64,000 nucleotides of DNA, taken from assembly GCA_035634255.1 (NCBI GenBank), contig DASQDI010000157.1:133554-197553 (forward strand), given 5' to 3'. Below, one piece after another: positions 26,822-34,044 of the stretch (positions are counted from its first letter, which is position 1; every line of letters begins with the position of its first letter). Both the position numbers and the translations under genes were made by a program. Below the pieces are notes generated by a model. That model saw only the letters and a list, made by a program, of their open reading frames with translations, had not been told where the DNA came from and searched no databases. This DNA comes from DATLMR01 sp035634255 (GTDB lineage Bacteria; Acidobacteriota; Blastocatellia; UBA7656).

Positions 26822-26850
26822 TTGACAAGGCCGAAACGCGGGATTATAGT
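26822..26850 (+). promoter_or_regulatory. Near-consensus sigma-70 promoter of hslVU
   Basis: TTGACA (26822-26827), 17-nt spacer, TATAGT (26845-26850). The expected start of transcription (about 26856-26859) nearly coincides with the hslV ATG at 26859, which would make the message leaderless. Confidence 0.8.
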
Positions 26851-26858
26851 CGGCTTTT

Positions 26859-27422
26859 ATGCGATCAAGGCAGAATCATACAGACGCGAGCCCGCGCATT
26901 CGGAGCACCACCATTCTGGCCGTCCGGCGCGGCAACCAGGTCGCGGTCGCCGGGGACGGGCAGGTCACCTTCGACAAGACCGTAATGAAGGCGGGCGCGC
27001 GGAAGGTCCGCCGCCTCTTCAACAACAAGATCATCGCCGGGTTCGCCGGCTCGACCGCCGACGCCTTCACGCTCTTCTCCCGGTTCGAGGCCAAGCTTGA
27101 GCAGTACCACGGGCAGCTGCAGCGCGCCGCGGTCGAGCTCGGCAAGGAGTGGCGCATGGACAAGTACCTGCGCCACCTCGAAGCCCTGCTCGTGGTCGCC
27201 GACGAGACCGCCTCGCTCGTGATCTCCGGGGGGGGCGACGTGATCGAGCCGGACGACGGGGTCGTGGCCATTGGGTCGGGCAGCCCCTACGCCACCTCGG
27301 CCGCCCGCGCCCTCATGCGCCACACGAACCTCTCCGCGCGCGAGGTGGCCGAAGAGGCCATGAAGATCGCCGCCGAAATTTGTATCTATACCAATTCCAA
27401 TATCACCATCGAGGAACTATAA
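26859..27422 (+). CDS. hslV: ATP-dependent protease subunit HslV
   Basis: 187 aa, N-terminal-nucleophile (T1) protease of the HslVU complex. The conserved core starts STTILAVRRGNQVAVAGDGQVTF; the catalytic Thr is preceded by about 17 residues instead of the usual initiator Met, so maturation would need cleavage of a propeptide, or translation may begin further downstream. KVRRLFNNKIIAGFAGSTADAFTLF and GSGSPYATSAARAL are typical. It is 52 nt ahead of hslU. Cytosolic quality-control protease. Confidence 0.96.
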   Translation: MRSRQNHTDASPRIRSTTILAVRRGNQVAVAGDGQVTFDKTVMKAGARKVRRLFNNKIIAGFAGSTADAFTLFSRFEAKLEQYHGQLQRAAVELGKEWRMDKYLRHLEALLVVADETASLVISGGGDVIEPDDGVVAIGSGSPYATSAARALMRHTNLSAREVAEEAMKIAAEICIYTNSNITIEEL

Positions 27423-27474
27423 TTCATGCCCAGCCGGGGACCTCGGACCAGCCTCCGGAGCGCCGCAAGTAATC

Positions 27475-28863
27475 ATGGTTATTTATTTATCAGGTGAAGT
27501 GAAAGACCAGCCCCGCCTCGACGAGATGACCCCGCGCCAGATCGTCGAGGAGCTGAACAAGTACGTAGTCGGCCAGCACGCCGCCAAGCGCGCCGTCGCC
27601 ATCGCGCTCAGGAACCGGATACGGAGGCAGAAGCTCGCGCCCGACCTGGCGCAGGACGTGATCCCCAAGAACATAATCATGATCGGCTCGACCGGCATCG
27701 GTAAGACCGAGATAGCGCGCCGCCTCGCCCGCCTGTCGAACTCCCCCTTCCTCAAAGTCGAGGCGTCTAAGTTCACCGAGGTCGGGTACGTCGGGCGCGA
27801 CGTCGAGTCCATGATCCGCGACCTGGTCGAGATCGGCATCGACCTCGTCCGCGAAGAGAAGATATCCGAGATCGCCGACAAGGCCGAGCAGAACGCCGAG
27901 GAGCGCCTGCTCGACCTCCTGCTCCCGCGCACCAGGGCATCGGACGACGGCGGCGACGCCGACTCCTCCCTCGAACAGTTCGAGCGCACGCGCGAGAAGC
28001 TCCGCCAGCAGTTGCGCGAAGGGCGGCTCAACGCGCGGATCGTCGAGATCGAGGTCCAGGAGCGGAACAATCCCGGCCACTTCGAGATATACACCCCGCA
28101 GGGCATAGAGGAGATGGACATCAACCTCCGGGACATGTTCCCGAACATGTTCGGGGGCCGGCCCAAGATGAGGAAGATGCGCGTGGACGAGGCGATGGAG
28201 TACCTCATCCAGGAAGAGGAGCAGAAGCTGATCGACCTCGATCAGGTCGCGCGCATAGCCATCGAGCGGGTCGAGTCCGCCGGCATCGTCTTCCTCGACG
28301 AGATCGATAAGATCGCGGGCCGCGAGGGCGGGCAGGGGCCGGACGTTTCGCGCGAGGGGGTGCAGCGCGACATCCTGCCGATAGTCGAAGGCACGACCGT
28401 CAACACGCGCTATGGGATGGTCCGCACCGACCACATCCTGTTCATCGCGGCGGGCGCGTTCCACGTCTCGAAGCCGTCCGACCTCATACCGGAGCTTCAG
28501 GGCCGCTTCCCAATCCGCGTCGAGCTTCAGCCGCTCACGGTCGAGGACTTCAAGCGGATACTGACGGAGCCCAAGAACTCCCTCGTGCGACAGTATAACG
28601 CCCTGCTCGCCACCGAGGGGATCGACCTGTCCTTCACGGCCGAGGCCGTGGACGAGATCGCCCGGTTCGCCTTCTCCGTCAACGAGCAGACCGAAGACAT
28701 CGGCGCGCGGCGGCTCCACACGATCATGGAGACCTTGCTCGACGAGTACTCGTTCGAAGGGCCGGACCTGGCCGAGAAGACCGTGGTCGTCGACGCGGAG
28801 TACGTGCGGAAACAGCTGGCCGAAATAGTGAAGAACGAAGACCTCAGTCGGTACATACTGTGA
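27475..28863 (+). CDS. hslU: HslU ATPase subunit of the HslVU protease
   Basis: 462 aa AAA+ unfoldase. Walker A GSTGIGKTE at about 70-78; EASKFTEVGYVGRDVESM pore-loop region; an intermediate domain at about 130-245; Walker B IVFLDEIDKI near 270; sensor/arginine segment QGRFPIRVELQPLT; and a C-terminal SRYIL tail that docks into HslV. The MTPRQIVEELNKYVVGQ start seen in many HslU is at residue 18; a start at 27475 with MVIYLSGE is also usual in this clade. It ends in TGA, showing TGA works as a stop in this genome. Confidence 0.96.
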   Translation: MVIYLSGEVKDQPRLDEMTPRQIVEELNKYVVGQHAAKRAVAIALRNRIRRQKLAPDLAQDVIPKNIIMIGSTGIGKTEIARRLARLSNSPFLKVEASKFTEVGYVGRDVESMIRDLVEIGIDLVREEKISEIADKAEQNAEERLLDLLLPRTRASDDGGDADSSLEQFERTREKLRQQLREGRLNARIVEIEVQERNNPGHFEIYTPQGIEEMDINLRDMFPNMFGGRPKMRKMRVDEAMEYLIQEEEQKLIDLDQVARIAIERVESAGIVFLDEIDKIAGREGGQGPDVSREGVQRDILPIVEGTTVNTRYGMVRTDHILFIAAGAFHVSKPSDLIPELQGRFPIRVELQPLTVEDFKRILTEPKNSLVRQYNALLATEGIDLSFTAEAVDEIARFAFSVNEQTEDIGARRLHTIMETLLDEYSFEGPDLAEKTVVVDAEYVRKQLAEIVKNEDLSRYIL

Positions 28864-30005
28864 TCCATAAGGCCCGAGCCGCCCGCCCGGACGCGGGCGG
28901 CCTCTCTCTCGACGTTCACACCTTCACCTTAATCATTATCATCGCGCTCGCCTCCGCCGCGTGCGGCAAGGTGGGCGCGCCGGTCCCCCCCGTCCGCCTC
29001 GCGCAGCGGACGACGCAGCTTGCGGCGATTCAGCGCGGGTCGGACGTGCTGCTCACGTGGCCCGCGCCCGTGCTCGTGAGCGATCAGTCGAGCACCTCTT
29101 ACGTCGCCCGAGCCGACATTTACCGGCTCACCGAGCGGCGCGACGAGGAGCCCGTGCTCGATTCGGACGACTTCGAAGAGATGGCCGAAGTGATCGGCGC
29201 TCTCGACCGCCCCACGATGGAAGCGCAGATAAAATCGTTCGGGAGGTTGCAGTTCGTCGACGCCCTCGACCTGAGCCGGGCAGACGATCTCGCGAACACC
29301 AGAATCCGCTACGCCGTGAGGTACACGAACAGGAGGGGGCAGACGGCCGCCTTTTCGAACACCATCGCGCTTGAGCCCGCGCCCGGCATCTCGCTCCCTC
29401 CGGGCAAGCCCTCGGTCACGAGTGAGGCCCAGGACTCAATCGCCATCTCGTGGAGCCCCCCCGAAGCGGACATAAGAGGCACCCGGCCCGCCTCCGTGGT
29501 CGGCTACAACCTCTACCGAAGGGCCGCGACTCGGGGCCAGCCGTCCGACCCCCTGAACTCCGAGCCGCTCGCGCAGCCGCGCTTCATCGATTCGAAGTTT
29601 CAATACGGGACCGCTTACGTCTACGTAGCCCGCGCGCTCTCCCAGGGCGCGAACGGCCTGATAGAGAGCGCCGACAGCGAGCCGCTCGCCTTCACCCCCG
29701 TGGACAGGTTCCCCCCCAGCGTCCCCGACCCGGTCTCCATCGCCTCGGCCAACGGGGTGATCAGCCTCTTCTGGCCCACGAGCCCCGAGCGCGACGTGGT
29801 CGGCTACAACGTCTACAGAGCGACCTCTGCCGACGCGCCGCCGGAAGGGTGGACGAAGCTGACCCCCCGGCCTCTCGGCCCGGTCACTTTCCGCGACGAC
29901 AGGGTCGAGCTGGATAACAGGTATTTTTACAGGGTGACGGCCGTGGACAGGTTCGACAACGAGAGCGAGCCGTCGAAGGTGGTCAGCGAAACCGCGAACC
30001 CTTAA
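28860..30005 (+). CDS. Lipoprotein with fibronectin type III repeats
   Basis: 381 aa from a GTG that overlaps the hslU stop (GTGA), so translationally coupled. Lipobox near residue 36 (ALASAAC) and then CGKVGAPVPP. Two or three FN3-like repeats: PSVTSEAQDSIAISWSPP...VVGYNLYRRA and PDPVSIASANGVISLFWP...VVGYNVYRAT, each ending in YRVTAVD-type strands. Probably an outer-membrane or periplasmic scaffold or adhesion protein. Its stop overlaps by 4 bases with the convergent sixA gene. Confidence 0.85.
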   Translation: MIHKARAARPDAGGLSLDVHTFTLIIIIALASAACGKVGAPVPPVRLAQRTTQLAAIQRGSDVLLTWPAPVLVSDQSSTSYVARADIYRLTERRDEEPVLDSDDFEEMAEVIGALDRPTMEAQIKSFGRLQFVDALDLSRADDLANTRIRYAVRYTNRRGQTAAFSNTIALEPAPGISLPPGKPSVTSEAQDSIAISWSPPEADIRGTRPASVVGYNLYRRAATRGQPSDPLNSEPLAQPRFIDSKFQYGTAYVYVARALSQGANGLIESADSEPLAFTPVDRFPPSVPDPVSIASANGVISLFWPTSPERDVVGYNVYRATSADAPPEGWTKLTPRPLGPVTFRDDRVELDNRYFYRVTAVDRFDNESEPSKVVSETANP

Positions 30006-30490
30006 GGCAGGGACCGGGGGGTCATCAGCCACTTCAGCCTTCCCCGCCCGTCCTCGACATCTTCCCACCCGTCTACATCGAACTCGATGCATGCGATGGC
30101 GGCGGTCGGCATTCGCTCGCCGGCCCCCGACAGCCTCGCCACCAGGCCCTCGAAGCCGGGGTTGTGCCCGACCATCATGGCGCAGCCGGAGGCGTCGGGT
30201 ATCCCGCGGACGACCTTCATCAGCTCCGCGGTCGATGCCTCGTAGATACTGCCTTCGAACTCAAGGCTGGCGCCGAGCCCGGCCGAAGCGATGACGGCCT
30301 CGGAGGTCTGGCGGGCGCGGGCGGCGGGCGAGCTGATTATCAAATCCGGGAGCGGCCCGCGCTCTTTCAACGCCCGCGCCATTCTCGGCGCGTCGCGTTC
30401 GCCGCGCTCGGCCAGGGGCCGGTCAAAATCGCGAAGCGAGGTGTCCCCCCAGTCCGATTTCGCATGCCGCATCAGCAACAGAGTCTTCAT
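30002..30490 (-). CDS. sixA: SixA-type phosphohistidine phosphatase
   Basis: 162 aa from the ATG at 30490 (AGGAG 8 nt upstream; the frame extends to 30556). Histidine-phosphatase motif LLLMRHAKSDWGD at the N-terminus, LIISSPAARARQT and the second catalytic His in MMVGHNPGFEGL. SixA dephosphorylates phosphohistidine (in E. coli NPr). It lies 17 nt downstream of the M20 peptidase gene and is probably in one transcript with it. Confidence 0.9.
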   Translation of the reverse strand: MKTLLLMRHAKSDWGDTSLRDFDRPLAERGERDAPRMARALKERGPLPDLIISSPAARARQTSEAVIASAGLGASLEFEGSIYEASTAELMKVVRGIPDASGCAMMVGHNPGFEGLVARLSGAGERMPTAAIACIEFDVDGWEDVEDGRGRLKWLMTPRSLP

Positions 30491-30507
30491 TAGATGCTCC
30501 TGACCTC

Positions 30508-31953
30508 CTACTTCTTCCTCCCGCCCACGGCCTCGGGCCGGCCCTGCGCTACGCACAGCCTGTGGACCACCTGGTACAGCAGTCGCGTGCCGCCGCGCAT
30601 GACCTCGGTCGATATGCGCTCGTCATTCCCGTGAACGCCGCGCGAATCTTCGGGGGCTATCAGGAAGGGGGAGAAGCCGTAGCAGATTATCCCCAGGTCC
30701 CGAAAGAAATGGCTGTCGGTGAACCCCTGCAACACCGTCGGCACGAAGTACGCGGAAGGGTCCTGCTCGCGGACCGCCCCGGTTATGGCCCTGTAGAGGT
30801 CGGTCTCAAGCGCGGACTCGGTCGCGCCGAATGCCAGAAGAGTCTCGACCGTGATGGTCGGGTCGGCTATCACGCGCCGGACCTCCGCGACGAACTCCTG
30901 AGGGCTCTGGCCCGGAAGCAGCCGGCAATCGAGCTCGGCCGTCGCGATGGGCGCGATCACGTTCGTCTTCGCGCCTATGTTCACGACCGTAGGCTGGATC
31001 GTGTTGCTGAGCAGGGCGACATCCGAGGGCCGTGACATAATCATCCGGCGGAGGGCCGGGTCTTTGACCGCCGCGCCGATGTCGGAGTAGGCGCGCCGGA
31101 CCTCGCCGCTGAGTTGAATCTGCGCGATGGAGCGGAAGAAGCGCGCGACGGGCGGCGTCACCTTCAGCTCCGCCTCGTAGGCTTCGAGCCTGCCGAGCGC
31201 GCGGAGCATGCGCGATGGCGCGGACTCTTTCCGTGGCACGCTCCCATGGCCGGGAGTCCCCCGCGCCGTGAGCCGTATCCAGCAGGGCGTCTTTTCCGTG
31301 GTCCCGATTCCGTAATAGAGCACGCGATTCCCGACGATGGCATTCCCGCTCCCCTCGTTCAGCAGGAACTCCGCGTCCCTGACCAGCTCCGGGTGCTCGC
31401 GGACGAACCAGCCCGCGCCCTGCTTGCCCCCCGCCTCTTCGTCCGGGGTCGCGAGGAAGATCACGTCGCGGTCCAGAGGCACGCCCGCGCGCTTCAACAG
31501 GAGCACCACCATGAACTGCGCCACGCCCAGCCCCTTCATGTCGATTGCGCCGCGCCCGTACACGTACCCGTCGCGCAGGGCCCCGCTGAAGGGGTCGGCC
31601 GTCCAGAACTCCTTGTCAGCGGGTACCACGTCCGTATGGTTGAGCAGGATCAGAGGGCGCTTTTGCCCCGAGCCTCTGAGCCGCGCGTAGAGCGCCGAGC
31701 GGCCCGGCGCGGTCTCGAATATTTTGTATTCGATCTTCTCTTTGTCGAGCAGGGAGGCGAAGAATCGCGCCGCGCGGTCTTCGTTGCCGGGAGGGTTGGT
31801 CGTGTCTATCCGCAGGTACTTCGCGATCAGATCGACCGCCTCGTCCCCCGCCGCCTTCCAATCTATCCCCGGCACGCTGGCCGCCTGAGCGAGGGCGATG
31901 GGCTGGTGGAAAAAGAGGAGAAGGGAGAAGGCCAACAGCGCGCTTTTCTTCAT
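30508..31953 (-). CDS. Exported M20 family metallopeptidase
   Basis: 481 aa from the ATG at 31953 (AGGAAG upstream). Signal peptide MKKSALLAFSLLLFFHQPIA. Di-zinc ligands: LLNHTDVVP (His), GRGAIDMKG (Asp), TPDEEAGG (Glu pair), NEGSG, and VHGNDERIS (final His) near the C-terminus. The dimerisation domain begins near TPGHGSVP. M20/ArgE-DapE-like enzymes hydrolyse dipeptides or acylated amino acids; this is a periplasmic carboxypeptidase-type member of unknown substrate. Confidence 0.92.
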   Translation of the reverse strand: MKKSALLAFSLLLFFHQPIALAQAASVPGIDWKAAGDEAVDLIAKYLRIDTTNPPGNEDRAARFFASLLDKEKIEYKIFETAPGRSALYARLRGSGQKRPLILLNHTDVVPADKEFWTADPFSGALRDGYVYGRGAIDMKGLGVAQFMVVLLLKRAGVPLDRDVIFLATPDEEAGGKQGAGWFVREHPELVRDAEFLLNEGSGNAIVGNRVLYYGIGTTEKTPCWIRLTARGTPGHGSVPRKESAPSRMLRALGRLEAYEAELKVTPPVARFFRSIAQIQLSGEVRRAYSDIGAAVKDPALRRMIMSRPSDVALLSNTIQPTVVNIGAKTNVIAPIATAELDCRLLPGQSPQEFVAEVRRVIADPTITVETLLAFGATESALETDLYRAITGAVREQDPSAYFVPTVLQGFTDSHFFRDLGIICYGFSPFLIAPEDSRGVHGNDERISTEVMRGGTRLLYQVVHRLCVAQGRPEAVGGRKK

Positions 31954-32069
31954 CGGTTCGATCTTCCTCAGCAATAAAATGTCGAGAATCTAACACGCAC
32001 GGGGCCCGCGCGCAATGCGGGCGCGCCCCGGCTTCGCAACCTCGGAGGGCGCGTGGTAGGATCATCGTT

Positions 32070-32702
32070 ATGACTGACCTGTCGGGCAACACGTTCATAG
32101 AAGGGCCGGCCGGTAGGCTCGAAGCGATCCTCAAGGAGCCGAAGGCTGACGTGACCCGCGCCGCCATCGTCTGCCACCCGCACCCCCTGTTCGGGGGCAC
32201 GATGCACAACAAAGTGGTCTACCGAATCGCCAAGGCTTTTCAGGAGGCGGGCTTCGCGGTCCTCCGCTTCAACTTCCGGGGCGCGGGCAGGAGCCAGGGC
32301 GAGCACAACCACGGGCTGGGCGAGCAGGGCGACCTGCGGGCCGCGATCAGCTTTATGGAAGAGAAGTATCCGGGCGCGGAAATCTGGGTCGCGGGCTTCT
32401 CGTTCGGCTCGGGCGTGATGTTGAGCGCCTCCTGCCGCGACGCGCGCGTCCGGGCTCTGGTGGCGGCGGGCGTGCCCGTGTCGAAGTACGAGATGGGTCA
32501 TGTGGTCGACTGCGACAAGCCGAAGCTGTTCGTCCAGGGCTCCCTCGACGAGTTCGGGAACCCGTCGGATCTGGAGAGGTTCTTCGCGAAGCTCGGCGAG
32601 CCGAAGGCCCTGAAGATAATCGAAGGCGGCGACCACTTCTTCGAAGGCCGCCTAGACGAATTGTACGCGGCCGTGCGCGAATTCATCCCTTCGGTCTCGT
32701 GA
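32070..32702 (+). CDS. Alpha/beta hydrolase (COG2945 type)
   Basis: 210 aa, cytosolic. AAIVCHPHPLFGGTMHNKVV and RFNFRGAGRSQG near the N-terminus, nucleophile elbow GFSFGSG (Ser about 114) and the acid/His pair in GSLDEFGN and EGGDHFF. Members act as esterases or dienelactone-hydrolase-like enzymes; the substrate is unknown. Divergent from the M20 gene by about 115 bases. Confidence 0.9.
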   Translation: MTDLSGNTFIEGPAGRLEAILKEPKADVTRAAIVCHPHPLFGGTMHNKVVYRIAKAFQEAGFAVLRFNFRGAGRSQGEHNHGLGEQGDLRAAISFMEEKYPGAEIWVAGFSFGSGVMLSASCRDARVRALVAAGVPVSKYEMGHVVDCDKPKLFVQGSLDEFGNPSDLERFFAKLGEPKALKIIEGGDHFFEGRLDELYAAVREFIPSVS

Positions 32703-32767
32703 AGGCGCGGCCCGCGCGCGCCTCCCGCCCCGGGCCTCCACCGCTTCGGTACACCGCCTGTTAGGTT

Positions 32768-33841
32768 CTATTCGTAGGTGAGCATCACTTCGAGTTCGGC
32801 CGGGTTGGTGGCGGAGAGCTTCGCGGTCTCGAAAGAGACCTTGCCCGCCTTCAGCAGCTCGACGAGGTGCTGGTCGAAAGTCTGCATGCCCATGTCCGAG
32901 CCCTTCTGTATGTACTGGTGGATCTCCGAGGTCTTCTCGGGGTTGCGGATGCACTCTTCGATGCTGCGCGTGACGAGCATGACCTCGGCGGCCGGGATGC
33001 GGCTGCCGCCGACCGCGCTTACGAGGAGCCGCAGGCTGACGACGGCCATTAGGTTCTGCGCTATCCGCACGCGGGCGGTCGAGTGCTCCTCCGTGGGGAA
33101 GAAGCTGATCAGCCGGCCCACCGTGCGCTGGGCGTCGGGCGTGTGGATGGTCGAGATGACGAGGTGGCCGGTCTCCGCGGCCTTGAGGGCGATGTCGACG
33201 CTCTCCTGGTCGCGCATCTCGCCGAGCAGGATCACGTCCGGGTCCTGCCGCATGGCCGCGTGCAGGGCGGACTTGAAGTTCGAAGTGTCGGTCCCTATCT
33301 CCCGCTGCGAGATCACCGACATCTTGTTCTTGAAGAGGAATTCGATGGGCTCTTCGAGGGTGACGACGTGGGCCCTGCGCGAGCGGTTGATGTGCTCGAT
33401 GACCGAGGCGACCGTCGTGGACTTGCCGTTGCCGGTCGCGCCGGAAATGAGCACGAGCCCCCGCCTGAGGTTCGCGATCCTCTCCATCACGCGCGGCAGG
33501 TGCAGCTCTTCGAAGGTCTTGATTTCGAGCGGCACGACCCGCAGGACCGCCGCGTAGCAACCCCTCTGCCTGAAGACGTTCGCGCGGAAGCGGCAGACAT
33601 CGGGGATCTCGTAAGAAACGTCGAACTCGTCCTTATCCCTGAACTGTTTCTCGAACCGCTCCTCGCCCGCGAGCGTGGTTATGATGCTCGCCATCTCCTC
33701 GGAAGTGAGCGGGTGGTACTTGACCTGCGCGAGCTGGCCGTTGATGCGAAACAGAGGGTGCTCCCCGGCCTGGAGGTGCACGTCTGACGCCTTGTTCTGC
33801 ACGGCCACCGACAAGAACTGGTTCAGCACTTCTCGTTTCAT
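32768..33841 (-). CDS. pilT: Twitching-motility ATPase PilT
   Basis: 357 aa. N-terminal ASDVHLQAGEHPLFRINGQL domain, Walker A GATGNGKST (about 130-140), Asp box LEEPIEF, Walker B ILLGEMRDQES and His box STIHTPDA. The C-terminal region (QKGSDMGMQTFDQHLVELLK) is PilT/PilU-like. It depolymerises type IV pili for retraction; no other pilus gene lies in the window. GAGGGGATAA precedes the ATG, and a terminator-like hairpin sits immediately upstream of it. Confidence 0.95.
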   Translation of the reverse strand: MKREVLNQFLSVAVQNKASDVHLQAGEHPLFRINGQLAQVKYHPLTSEEMASIITTLAGEERFEKQFRDKDEFDVSYEIPDVCRFRANVFRQRGCYAAVLRVVPLEIKTFEELHLPRVMERIANLRRGLVLISGATGNGKSTTVASVIEHINRSRRAHVVTLEEPIEFLFKNKMSVISQREIGTDTSNFKSALHAAMRQDPDVILLGEMRDQESVDIALKAAETGHLVISTIHTPDAQRTVGRLISFFPTEEHSTARVRIAQNLMAVVSLRLLVSAVGGSRIPAAEVMLVTRSIEECIRNPEKTSEIHQYIQKGSDMGMQTFDQHLVELLKAGKVSFETAKLSATNPAELEVMLTYE

Positions 33842-33860
33842 TTATCCCCTCAAACAAAAT

Positions 33861-33888
33861 CCCCGCCTGGCCCGTAACCAGAGCGGGG
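33861..33888 (-). promoter_or_regulatory. Terminator-like hairpin in the pilT leader
   Basis: On the minus strand: stem CCCCGC-T-CTGG / CCAG-GCGGGG (10 bp, one bulge, 7-nt loop) followed by ATTTTGTTTG, ending about 10 nt before the ribosome binding site of pilT. It has the form of an intrinsic terminator, so attenuation of pilT is possible. Confidence 0.5.
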
Positions 33889-33944
33889 GCTGATTTCCGA
33901 CAGGCCGGAGCGTACTACAGAACCAGAGGGTGATCAATACTAAT

Positions 33945-33985
33945 TTCAGGGGTCGGGAGTCGGGGGCCGCGGGCCGGGAGCTTGC
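33945..33985. repeat. Fragment of the GGGGTCAGG repeat family
   Basis: CAGGGGTCGGGAGTCGGGGG resembles the left arm of the repeats at 9011, 44491 and 47233; no inner part or right arm is present. It lies between the divergent pilT and metallophosphatase genes. Confidence 0.45.
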
Positions 33986-34044
33986 AACGGCCGGAGGCAT
34001 CCATTAGAGTCATGTGGCGTTAAAAACCGAAAGAATTTCGAAGC

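Noticed and set aside
28858..28863. General reassignment of TGA to an amino acid (codes 4 or 25)
   Set aside because: TGA ends several normal genes here, for example hslU and the XPB gene, and their proteins end where the families usually end.
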